A DNA stretch of 22,182 bases, taken from the NCBI GenBank assembly GCA_034428935.1, contig DAOUHB010000188.1:1-22182 (forward strand). Direction: 5' to 3'. Positions 15,093 through 22,182 of the stretch are shown piece by piece. How positions within the stretch are numbered: position 1 is the first letter of the stretch; the number at the start of each line of letters is the position of its first letter. The stretch is from JAAYZQ01 sp034428935 (GTDB lineage: Bacteria; Chloroflexota; Anaerolineae; JAAYZQ01). Position numbers and translations under genes: made by a program. The notes under the pieces are model-generated. The model was not told the origin of the DNA. It searched no databases and worked only from the letters and a program-made list of their open reading frames with translations.

Positions 15093-16199
15093 GTGGACTG
15101 TCCCTACATTCCGGAGATCACTGCCAACGATATCTTTGGCCGGATGCGCCCAAAGATCCTCAAGGAGCGTATTCCGCTCACGGGATCGATGGAGCTTACC
15201 TGGCGCTGCAACCTGCGGTGTGTCCATTGCTACATCACCGCCTCGAGCTCTTATCCCGAGTTGGGTGGGGGCAGGGCTGAGCTGAGCACGGCCGAGTTCT
15301 GCCGCGTCGTTGACGAGGTTGCAGCCGAAGGGTGCCTGTCGCTCCTGCTCACCGGCGGCGAACCGCTGCTGAGGAGCGACTTTCTGGACATTTACCGCCA
15401 CGCCAAGCGCCGGGGAATGCTGCTGATCCTGTTCACCAACGGCACGCTGCTTAACGAGGAGATCGTCGAGGAGCTGAGGGAGTGGCCGCCGCGGCGGGTC
15501 GAGATCACCGTGTACGGGCACACCCAGGAAACCTACGAGCGGGTGACCGGTGTCCCCGGATCGCACGCCCGTTGTATGGCCGGGATCGAGCTCTTGCTCA
15601 AGCACGAGGTGCCGGTGCAGCTCAAGACCATGGTCATGACCCTGAACCGGCACGAGCTGGGCGCCATGCAGGCCTTTGCTGCCGGCCTCGGCCTCGAGTT
15701 CCGTTACGACGCGCTCCTCAACGCCTGCCTGGATGGCTCGAGCGCGCCGGCGCAATACCGCCTTTCCCCGGAGGAAGTTGTGGCCCTGGACCTTGCCGAT
15801 GAGGTTCGTTGGAAGCGATTGTGCAGCTTTTTCGACCGGTACTCTGGTGTGAAGCGTGATCCCCGCGCCTTGTTTGTCTGCGGCGCAGGCTTGAATAGCT
15901 TTCATGTCGATCCGGTGGGGCGCATGAGTATCTGCATGATGGCTAGAATGGACCAATACGATTTGCGCAGCGGCTCTTTCCATGACGGCTGGTGCGGCCA
16001 CGCCCGGGAGGTGCGTTTTCGCACCCTGGTTTCGGACAACGACTGCAATCGCTGCCACCTGGCCAGCGTCTGTACCCAGTGCCCGGGCTGGGCGCACCTC
16101 GAGTCGGACCAGGAGATGGCGCCCATCGACTATCTGTGTCAGGTCACGCGCCTCCGGGCACAGGCTGTTGCCCGGCAATCTGTGAGAGAGGATCTGTAA
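15093..16199 (+). CDS. radical SAM/SPASM peptide-modifying enzyme
   Basis: A 368-residue enzyme. The radical SAM cluster motif CNLRCVHCY holds C39, C43 and C46, followed by LLLTGGEPLLR (SAM-binding GGE) and FTNGTLL. The C-terminal third carries a SPASM domain for two auxiliary 4Fe-4S clusters: a Cys in FVCGAG followed by PVGRMSIC, then CNRCHLASVCTQCPG and a final Cys in YLCQVTR. SPASM enzymes paired with PqqD proteins install thioether, C-C or other crosslinks on precursor peptides; here the target is presumably the 50-aa peptide encoded next. Start is GTG 15093, 1 base after the PqqD stop, with a GAAGAGG-like site. Class is certain, reaction unknown. Confidence 0.93.
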   Translation: MDCPYIPEITANDIFGRMRPKILKERIPLTGSMELTWRCNLRCVHCYITASSSYPELGGGRAELSTAEFCRVVDEVAAEGCLSLLLTGGEPLLRSDFLDIYRHAKRRGMLLILFTNGTLLNEEIVEELREWPPRRVEITVYGHTQETYERVTGVPGSHARCMAGIELLLKHEVPVQLKTMVMTLNRHELGAMQAFAAGLGLEFRYDALLNACLDGSSAPAQYRLSPEEVVALDLADEVRWKRLCSFFDRYSGVKRDPRALFVCGAGLNSFHVDPVGRMSICMMARMDQYDLRSGSFHDGWCGHAREVRFRTLVSDNDCNRCHLASVCTQCPGWAHLESDQEMAPIDYLCQVTRLRAQAVARQSVREDL

Positions 16200-16208
16200 C
16201 GTGTGCCA

Positions 16209-16238
16209 CGGAGCGCGCTTTTGCGGCGCACGGCTCCG
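16209..16238 (+). other. stable hairpin between radical SAM and precursor genes
   Basis: CGGAGC (16209-16214) pairs with GCTCCG (16233-16238), with an inner GCGC (16215-16218)/GCGC (16226-16229) and an ACG bulge. There is no T-run after it. It may stabilise or process the mRNA so the precursor is made at a different level from the enzyme. Confidence 0.45.
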
Positions 16239-16268
16239 GCAATAAACTCCAGGGAAGAGGAGGAAGAG

Positions 16269-16421
16269 GTGAAACGGGAGTACAAGAAACCCCAGGTCGT
16301 TAAAGTCAACCTGAAGGTCGAGCAAACGGTGTTGGGTGGGTGCAAGATGGAAGGAGTCGCCGGCCCGAATGGCGATCCGTGCCCGCCTGTTGGCTGCTCG
16401 GACGTTAACGTGCTGAGCTAG
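16269..16421 (+). CDS. RiPP precursor peptide, 50 residues, three Cys
   Basis: Small basic-leader peptide directly after the radical SAM gene. The leader begins MKREYKKPQVVKVNLK, like the KKPxVxKxxLxxE leaders I recall in SPASM-associated RiPP families, and runs to VEQTVLGGC. The presumed core has C25, C38 and C43 with Gly/Pro-rich spacing and ends DVNVLS, so the last residue is Ser50. The GG before C25 may mark the leader boundary. The start is GTG 16269 with AGGAGG at 16255-16260, ideal spacing; the longer in-frame start would add an implausible run of Glu. Position and composition make a precursor role likely; no homologue search was possible. Confidence 0.8.
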   Translation: MKREYKKPQVVKVNLKVEQTVLGGCKMEGVAGPNGDPCPPVGCSDVNVLS

Positions 16422-16441
16422 ATCACGCGGTGCAGCTTTTT
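16412..16441 (+). terminator. weak intrinsic terminator overlapping the precursor stop
   Basis: A short AGCT...AGCT stem enclosing CAC-GCG-GTG, followed by TTTTT (16437-16441). The stem is weak and interrupted. It could partly stop transcription after the precursor gene. An AGATCAC/GTGATCT pair (16420-16426, 16476-16482) could form an alternative structure. Confidence 0.3.
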
Positions 16442-16800
16442 ACCCTGGTAGGTCCACGTGTTGACCTGGCCCTGGGTGATCTGTTGCCTGCCATCTCGGT
16501 AGGCCTAAATGCCGGGTGCTGATCCCGTCCCGGTTTTCGGAGTTGGCAGTGCGTCAACAGGGCAGAGCAAAATATGCCGGCAGACTCGGTAACTGCCCGC
16601 AGAACTCGGATTTGCCGGCGTTTCTCTAGCGCCTGCGGCCACGCCGGGTCTGAGCACGCCGGGTCCTCTCGAGTGCAATTTCCAGTGGTTACAGGGACGA
16701 TGGTGAGACGAGCCCGAGCGAAGGGTTCGTCCATTCTGTTGACCCCCTCTGTCGCGCGACGGTGCCAGGAGGCGGCGGGCAGAGAACCAATCTGTGAGGA
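16442..16800 (+). other. gene-poor spacer inside the peptide-maturation operon
   Basis: The spacer between the precursor and kinase genes has no convincing coding frame on either strand. It holds a hairpin (GCCTGCC with GGTAGGC near 16485-16504, one G-U pair) and an 11-bp direct repeat CACGCCGGGTC at 16640-16650 and 16655-16665 (period 15). No near-consensus promoter was found ahead of the kinase. Confidence 0.5.
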
Positions 16801-17691
16801 ATGGGTGGAGATTTGGATAGGACAGAGCTTACCGTCGCAATCGGGGGCATCGCCCTGAACTGCAGGCTGGCAGGAGAGGAGGGTGAGTTCCATATCCTCG
16901 CGAATCACCGTCCCTTTCTCTGTGAAAGTGATGCGGACCTGGTACTCGACTGTTGGTATCGCCCAGTGCCAGAGCCCCTCCTTCAGGGCGAGATGGTATT
17001 CGACACCCAACCTCTGTGGAGCCTGCACCGGATCGAGGAAGGGCTGGTCTGGCGGCAGATGTCCGCGGCCGTCCAGCCAAACTCGCAGCGGGTAGCATTT
17101 CTCCCCTCCGATGGCGATGCGATGCAGGTGTACACTGCCTCCTTCAGGCAGAGAGGTGGCCTCTGGACCTACCCCATCCACCATCCCCTGGACAAGTTCC
17201 TCTACTCGCATGTTTTGCCCCGGTGGCAGGGCCTGGCGTGTCATGCTTCCAGCGTCGAGGACAACGGGCGCGGATTCCTGTTTGTCGGCGTCTCGGAGGC
17301 GGGCAAGAGCACGATGGCCGGCCTGTGGCACGGGCGAGAAGGAGTGCAGGTGCTCAGCGACGAGCGGACCGTCGTGCGGCTCCAGGATGGCTGGCGGATC
17401 TATGGCACTCCCTGGCACGGCACCTTCCCGGTCTACTCGCCTTCGTCCGCGCCCCTGGCCGCTGTCCTGTTCCTGAAGCAGGGACCGGAAAACCGGCTCG
17501 TTTCCGTCAGCAGGAGCGACGCTGCCAAACGGTTGATGGTCTGCGGCTACCTGCCCTACTGGTCGGTCGAGGGCATGGACGCGTCCCTCGACCTCCTGGA
17601 CAGGCTAACATTGCAGGTGCCCTGCCTGGAGTTGACCTTTGTGCCGGACGGCCGCGTGGTCGACCTGGTGCGCAGCGCGGTGGAAGGCTAA
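16801..17691 (+). CDS. HPr-kinase-like P-loop protein of the peptide operon
   Basis: A 296-residue protein whose C-terminal half resembles the catalytic domain of HPr kinase/phosphorylase. It has a His-Ala motif (LACHASSV, H148), Walker A GVSEAGKST (163-171) and a downstream acidic LSDER motif. The N-terminal half (1-130) is a divergent domain of the kind seen in HprK-related proteins near PqqD genes. True HprK phosphorylates HPr on Ser46; relatives in lasso-peptide clusters such as paeninodin phosphorylate the C-terminal Ser of the precursor. Here the precursor also ends in Ser. Start at ATG 16801 is forced by an in-frame stop at 16795; the GAGG before it is too close to be good. The C25 peptidase gene follows after 37 bases. 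Confidence 0.78.
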   Translation: MGGDLDRTELTVAIGGIALNCRLAGEEGEFHILANHRPFLCESDADLVLDCWYRPVPEPLLQGEMVFDTQPLWSLHRIEEGLVWRQMSAAVQPNSQRVAFLPSDGDAMQVYTASFRQRGGLWTYPIHHPLDKFLYSHVLPRWQGLACHASSVEDNGRGFLFVGVSEAGKSTMAGLWHGREGVQVLSDERTVVRLQDGWRIYGTPWHGTFPVYSPSSAPLAAVLFLKQGPENRLVSVSRSDAAKRLMVCGYLPYWSVEGMDASLDLLDRLTLQVPCLELTFVPDGRVVDLVRSAVEG

Positions 17692-17728
17692 GGCTGCCGG
17701 CTTGGGCGGCCTGGGAAGAAGACTGGCT

Positions 17729-20700
17729 ATGTGGAAAGGCCGGTGTGCGCCCCCTGTTCTCTCTGTGATCTGCCTGTGTGCCGTCTGCGCCCTGGCCGGT
17801 GCTCGCGCAGAGGCAGCAGCGCCTGCCCCCGTGGCTCCCGCCTGGCGCGTCGTGGAATCAAGCACGACTGCCATCGAGCTCGAGATCTCGTTGCCCGCGG
17901 CCGGCGCGCGCCAGGTTGTCGCCGAGGGCAAGAACTATGACCTCCTGGAGATCGAGGGACTGGACCTGACCTCCGACGAGGGAAAGCCGAGGCTGCCCTT
18001 CGTGTCCGCCCTCGTGGCGGTGCCCCCCGGCGCCGATGTGAGCCTGGAGGTGGTGGATGCCCCGGCCGAGGTCCTGCCGGGCTCGTTTCGCATCCTGCCC
18101 CAGGCAGCCCTGGACGTCGAGGTGCCCCTGGTGGAGCCGTCCACAGGGGGCGCGGCCGGCTCGCTGCCCCGCGCCGCCGGGGCGCGGATCGTGGAAGACG
18201 AGGCAGTCTATGGCGGCGAGGCCTGGTTCCCGGCCCAGCCCGTAATGCTCGGCGAGCCGGCGCTCTTGCGCTCGCAGCGCGTCGTCAGCCTGCGGTTCTA
18301 TCCCGTGCAGTTTAACCCGGCCACAGGGGTGGTGCGGCAGGCTCGCCACGCGCGGATCCGGCTGCTGCTCTCCTACGAGGATGGCGCGGCCCGGTCTGCC
18401 CAGCCGCTCGCGTCCGCAGAGACTCCGGCCTTTGAGCCGCTGTTACGGTCGGCGGTGGTCAATTACGAGGCAGCCACGAACTGGCGGGCCGCGCCGCAGC
18501 CGGCAGAGTTAGCACGCAGCGTCGCCGCCTGGGTGCCGCCCGTGCCGGGCTGGAGGCTGGCCGTGGACCGGGACGGCATTTACGAGCTGACCTATCCTGC
18601 CCTGGCCAGTGCGGGAGTTGCCGTCGACCTGCTGGACCCACGGACGTTCCAGGTTTTCACCGGGGGCGAGGAGGTTGCCATCCGGGTGGTGGGCGAAGAG
18701 GATGGCACTTTCGATGCGCAGGACGTCATTCTTTTCTGGGGGGAGGGCCCGGACGACAAGTACACCAATCGGAACGTCTACTGGCTCGGATACGGCCAGG
18801 CCATGGGCCTGCGGATGGCGACTCGCCCGGCCGGGCCCACGGCGGGGGTACCGGTTCCACCCGCGACGTGGGCGAGGCCCCACTTTGAGGAGAACGTGGG
18901 TTACTGGAGCCTGATGCCCGGCGATGACGCCCTGGAGCGGTTCTACTGGGCGTACGCTTCCGCCAGCGAAAGCATAGTCCAGACCTTTTCTCTCGAATCG
19001 GTGGCCTCTGTGCCAGGCAACGCGACCCTGCTGGCCGGCCTCGTCGGCTACACGTCGTCTGCTGCCGTGGCTCCCGACCACCACGTTGAGGTGTACGTCA
19101 ACGGCAACCTGGTCGGCGGCGCAGCGTGGGATAGCGTCAGCTACCATACTGCAGCCTTGCCCTTTCCGCAAGACTATTTGCGGTCGGGCGACAACGAGAT
19201 CCGGTTCCGGGTGCCGGGCGACACCGGGGCACCGTCGGAGTTGAATTTGCTAGATTGGTTCGAGGTTCATTATCAGCGCGAGTACCAGGCGAGCGATGAC
19301 ATGCTGCGCTTTGGCGGCGACGACCCTGGAACGTGGGCCTACCACGTAGCAAATTTCTCGTCCGCCGAGGTCGAGCTGTTCGACGTCACGGAGACAGAAC
19401 GCCCCGAGATTATCCTGGGCACGTCCGTCTCCCCGGCGGGATCGCGCTATACGCTCGCATTCGGGGACTCGTCCGACGCTCCCCGGCAGTACTGGGCGCA
19501 GAGCACCGCCCGGCGCCTGTCTCCGCTCTGTGTCGTGTTCGATACGCCATCGGACCTGCATGACCCGGGTAACGGGGCCGATTACCTGGTCATCACCCAT
19601 CACGACTTCCTGGCCGCCCTGTCGCCGCTCCTCGACGCCCGTGCCGCGCAGGGCTACCGCGTGGTGGCGGTCGACGTGCAGGATGTCTACGACGAGTTCG
19701 CCGGGGGCAGGTTGAGCCCGGAGGCCATCCGCTCCTTCCTGGCCTATGCCTATCACAACTGGAGGCCACCCGCACCCAGTTACGTGCTGCTGGTGGGCGA
19801 TGCCCACTTTGATCCCAGGGACCACATGGGCTATGGCCTGGGCATATTTGTCCCGGCATACCTCGGCGTCGTGGACCCCTGGCTGGGAGAGACCGCGACC
19901 GATAACTGGTACGCCTGCATTGAGGGGGATGACAACCTGCCCGACCTGCACATCGGGCGGGTGCCGGCGAACACGGCCGCTGAGGCTGCCGCCGCCGTGG
20001 CCAAGATCGTGGCCTACGAATCCCTCGAACCTGCTGCCTGGATGAGCAACGCAGTGTTCGTCACGGACAATCCCGACGATGCCGGCGATTTCTATGCCTA
20101 TTCGGACGCCGTGATCGCCGGCTACCTGCCTTCCACCTACACGCCGTCCAGGCTCTATCTCGGCTCTACGTGCGCCACGGGTGTAGCGTGCCGTTCGCAA
20201 CTGGTGGCGGCAATCAACAGCGGGCAGTTGCTGGTCAACTATATCGGACACGGCTCGGTTCAGAGCTGGGCGGGTGAGTCTCTCTTCCGTGTCGCCGACG
20301 TCACCGCGCTGGCCAACGGCGACCGGCTGCCCCTGTTCGTGCCCATGACCTGCCTGGAGGGAAGCTACCATTATCCCTTCCCCGACTCCACTGCCCTCGG
20401 AGAGGCGGTCGTCGTCACGGCGGGGAGGGGGGGCGTGGCGAGCTGGTCGCCCACGGGGTTCGGCGTGAGCCAGGGGCACGACTACCTGAACAAGGGGCTG
20501 TTCGAGGCTTTCTTTGACACCGGCTTGCGCCAGCTGGGGCCGGCTACCTACGCGGCCAAGCTGCGACTGGTGGCCTCGGGGAGCAACCTGGATCAGTTGG
20601 ACACCTATCACATCCTGGGCGATCCTGCCCTGCACGTCAACGCCCTGGACGCCGACGTGGCCCTGACCAAGACCGCCGAATACGAGGGGACGCTGGCGCC

Positions 20701-22182
20701 CGGAGACCTGCTAACCTACACCCTGTCCTTCAGCAACGCCGGCCCGGGCACGGCCCACAATGTGGTCCTTACCGACGTCCTGCCCATCGAGCTTGTGGAC
20801 CCGGTAGTAGTCTATGCCAGTCCGGAGGTCCTCGCCCCGCGCCCGGGCGTGGCCCTGGCCTGGGATATCGCGCCGCTGCTGCCGGGCGCCAGCGGCGAGA
20901 TCCAGATCCGGGGCAGGGTGGACCCCGCGGCCGCGCCCGGCTTTCGCCTGTCCAACGCGGCCGAGATCCGCAGCAGCACGCCCGACACCGACCCGGGAAA
21001 CAACGCGGCCTTGATCTATACCGGGGTAGGCCTGCCGAATCTCGCGGTGGCAAAGCAGGGCCCCTCGACGGTGGTTTACGGGCAGGTCGTGGACTATACC
21101 ATCTCCTGGGCCAACGAGGGGCCGGTGAACGCTGTGAGCGTGCGACTGACCGACACCCTGCCCGCGGGCGTCACCTACCTGGCCGACGACAGCGGTTGGG
21201 CGCACAGCACGCCCATGCCGGGCACCATCGTCTGGCAGGTGGGGCAGGTGGACGCGGGCGTTTCCGGCAGCTTTCACCTGACGGTCTCGTTGCCCGCCAG
21301 TGAAGCCGTGGCGTCGCCTGTGATCAATCGCGTGTCCATCGGCGCGACCGTGCCCGACGCGGACCCCACCGATAACCAGGCCTCCTGGACCAGCGAGCTG
21401 CTTCTGCCCGACCTGTACGTGGGGGTGACGGGCACGCCGTCGGCAACCTATGGCCAGCAGGCGAGCTATGCCATTACGTGGGGCAACCGCGGGGCGGTGG
21501 CGGCCGCCAACGTGCGCCTGACCGACGTCCTACCCCCGGGCCTGCTCTACGTGAACGACGACGGGCCGGGCGCATCCACGGCGCCTGTACCCGGCACGCG
21601 GGTCTGGAACCTGGGCACCCTGGCGCCCGGCGCCTCGGGCAGCCTGAGCCTCACGGCCGAGCTGCCCCTCGACCCGGCCTTGCCGGTCTCGCTGGACAAC
21701 CGGGTGAGCATCGATGGCGACCTCCTGGATGCGAATCCGGGGGACGACGAGGCCACCTGGTCGACGGAGCTGCTCCTGCCCGACCTGGGCGCGGCCAAGG
21801 TGGGCCCGGCATCGGCAACCATGGATAGCACCGTTCGCTACACCATCCACTACCTGAACTCGGGCCTGGGGCTGGCCTTCGGCGCCCTCCTGTCCGACGA
21901 GTTGCCCTACGGGCTCGAATACGTCTCTGACGACAGCGGCCTCCCCCACAGCCAGCCGCAGCCCGGCGTCCACGTTTGGACGCTCGACAACCTGCCCGCC
22001 GGTGCCCGGGGCCAGTTCGAACTCGTCGTCCGGGTTACCCGCCAGGTCACCGGATCGGTGGCGATCAACAAGGTGCGCATCACCTCGCCGGTGCCCGATG
22101 CGCTCCCGGCGAGCAACGAGGGGCAGTGGTCCATGCTGGTCCCCTCGTATCAGGTGTACCTGCCCCTGGTCAGGCGGGCAGC
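17729..22182 (+). CDS. secreted gingipain-like C25 cysteine peptidase with DUF11 repeats (3' end beyond window)
   Basis: An open frame of at least 1484 codons running off the window. In order: signal peptide (MWKGRCAPPVLSVICLCAVC, cleavage near AGARA), a long N-terminal pro-region (about 35-610), a C25 gingipain-type catalytic domain (about 617-970) and four DUF11-type Ig-like repeats (about 975-1475). The catalytic domain opens ADYLVITHHDF, contains YVLLVGDAHFDPR, the catalytic His in NYIGHGS (H841) and the Cys in MTCLEG (C875), spaced 34 apart as in gingipains. It ends YHILGDPALHV. The frame ends in VYLPLVRRA, like other Chloroflexota surface proteins, so the stop is probably only a few codons away. 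Start at ATG 17729 with GGGAAG upstream, 37 bases after the kinase. It may degrade extracellular protein or process the operon's peptide. Confidence 0.88.
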   Translation, partial: MWKGRCAPPVLSVICLCAVCALAGARAEAAAPAPVAPAWRVVESSTTAIELEISLPAAGARQVVAEGKNYDLLEIEGLDLTSDEGKPRLPFVSALVAVPPGADVSLEVVDAPAEVLPGSFRILPQAALDVEVPLVEPSTGGAAGSLPRAAGARIVEDEAVYGGEAWFPAQPVMLGEPALLRSQRVVSLRFYPVQFNPATGVVRQARHARIRLLLSYEDGAARSAQPLASAETPAFEPLLRSAVVNYEAATNWRAAPQPAELARSVAAWVPPVPGWRLAVDRDGIYELTYPALASAGVAVDLLDPRTFQVFTGGEEVAIRVVGEEDGTFDAQDVILFWGEGPDDKYTNRNVYWLGYGQAMGLRMATRPAGPTAGVPVPPATWARPHFEENVGYWSLMPGDDALERFYWAYASASESIVQTFSLESVASVPGNATLLAGLVGYTSSAAVAPDHHVEVYVNGNLVGGAAWDSVSYHTAALPFPQDYLRSGDNEIRFRVPGDTGAPSELNLLDWFEVHYQREYQASDDMLRFGGDDPGTWAYHVANFSSAEVELFDVTETERPEIILGTSVSPAGSRYTLAFGDSSDAPRQYWAQSTARRLSPLCVVFDTPSDLHDPGNGADYLVITHHDFLAALSPLLDARAAQGYRVVAVDVQDVYDEFAGGRLSPEAIRSFLAYAYHNWRPPAPSYVLLVGDAHFDPRDHMGYGLGIFVPAYLGVVDPWLGETATDNWYACIEGDDNLPDLHIGRVPANTAAEAAAAVAKIVAYESLEPAAWMSNAVFVTDNPDDAGDFYAYSDAVIAGYLPSTYTPSRLYLGSTCATGVACRSQLVAAINSGQLLVNYIGHGSVQSWAGESLFRVADVTALANGDRLPLFVPMTCLEGSYHYPFPDSTALGEAVVVTAGRGGVASWSPTGFGVSQGHDYLNKGLFEAFFDTGLRQLGPATYAAKLRLVASGSNLDQLDTYHILGDPALHVNALDADVALTKTAEYEGTLAPGDLLTYTLSFSNAGPGTAHNVVLTDVLPIELVDPVVVYASPEVLAPRPGVALAWDIAPLLPGASGEIQIRGRVDPAAAPGFRLSNAAEIRSSTPDTDPGNNAALIYTGVGLPNLAVAKQGPSTVVYGQVVDYTISWANEGPVNAVSVRLTDTLPAGVTYLADDSGWAHSTPMPGTIVWQVGQVDAGVSGSFHLTVSLPASEAVASPVINRVSIGATVPDADPTDNQASWTSELLLPDLYVGVTGTPSATYGQQASYAITWGNRGAVAAANVRLTDVLPPGLLYVNDDGPGASTAPVPGTRVWNLGTLAPGASGSLSLTAELPLDPALPVSLDNRVSIDGDLLDANPGDDEATWSTELLLPDLGAAKVGPASATMDSTVRYTIHYLNSGLGLAFGALLSDELPYGLEYVSDDSGLPHSQPQPGVHVWTLDNLPAGARGQFELVVRVTRQVTGSVAINKVRITSPVPDALPASNEGQWSMLVPSYQVYLPLVRRA
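21035..22150 (+). repeat. three 124-residue DUF11 repeats
   Basis: The blocks beginning PNLAVAK (residue 1103), PDLYVGV (1227) and PDLGAAK (1351) are spaced exactly 124 codons (372 bases) apart. Each has YT/YA-I-x-W or Y, a DxLPxGxxY core and a W near its end. A fourth, more diverged copy precedes them from about residue 976. The DNA identity is moderate, so the duplications are old. Confidence 0.8.

Noticed and set aside
14883..16325. 480-codon minus-strand frame opposite the radical SAM gene
   Set aside because: Shadow of a gene with all radical SAM and SPASM cysteines in place.
16423..17418. 331-codon minus-strand frame over the spacer and kinase gene
   Set aside because: No Shine-Dalgarno, no domain, and it runs antisense to the P-loop kinase-like gene.
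19250..20635. 461-codon minus-strand frame opposite the C25 catalytic domain
   Set aside because: The plus strand encodes the His/Cys catalytic motifs in a continuous frame; the antisense product has no recognisable domain.
1..22182. tRNA, rRNA, CRISPR arrays, insertion sequences, integrases
   Set aside because: None recognised on either strand; the repeats found are protein-coding stalk or DUF11 repeats, or short hairpins.

Overview
The window is GC-rich (by eye about 65%) bacterial DNA. Several traits point to a Chloroflexota bacterium, probably near Anaerolineae or Caldilineae: sigma-A promoters of TTGnnn-17-TATAAT type, often with an extended TGn -10; secreted proteins ending in a [WY]LP[FL]V motif; Thr/Pro-rich surface-protein linkers; gingipain-like (C25) and DUF11 proteins. 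This placement rests on remembered family features, not on a database search.

Layout: (1) 32-1453, minus: a GPH-type sugar:cation symporter. It is divergent from (2) 1642-2826, a HicB-like plus two DinB-like domain fusion. (3) 3240-6701: a large secreted tandem 5'-nucleotidase/metallophosphoesterase behind a long structured leader, closed by a strong intrinsic terminator. (4) 6787-7643, minus: a small two-helix membrane protein and a MazG-like pyrophosphohydrolase, each with its own promoter. (5) 7817/7841-10010: a two-gene surface operon, with a Thr/Pro-rich membrane-anchored protein followed by a metallophosphoesterase-like lipoprotein interrupted by an in-frame TGA. (6) 10028-13503, minus: an oligopeptide/nickel-type ABC importer (binding lipoprotein plus two permeases, no ATPases). 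(7) 13787-14134: pterin-4a-carbinolamine dehydratase. (8) 14301 to the end: a peptide-maturation operon with an S26-type Ser/His peptidase, PqqD-like protein, radical SAM/SPASM enzyme, 50-aa Cys-containing precursor, HPr-kinase-like protein and a huge secreted C25 cysteine peptidase with DUF11 repeats that runs off the window.

Two things stand out. First, the lipoprotein at 8883-10010 reads as one protein only if the TGA at 9240-9242 is decoded. That TGA falls where relatives, as I remember them, carry the second Cys of a Pro-Cys-Gly-Cys motif. It is followed immediately by a hairpin with bacterial-SECIS geometry, so this is a candidate selenoprotein with a CxU redox motif on a degenerate 5'-nucleotidase-like scaffold. 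Second, the 14.3-22.2 kb block is a candidate RiPP pathway whose combination of Ser/His S26 peptidase, PqqD, SPASM enzyme, HPrK-like kinase and C25 protease I do not recognise as a named system.
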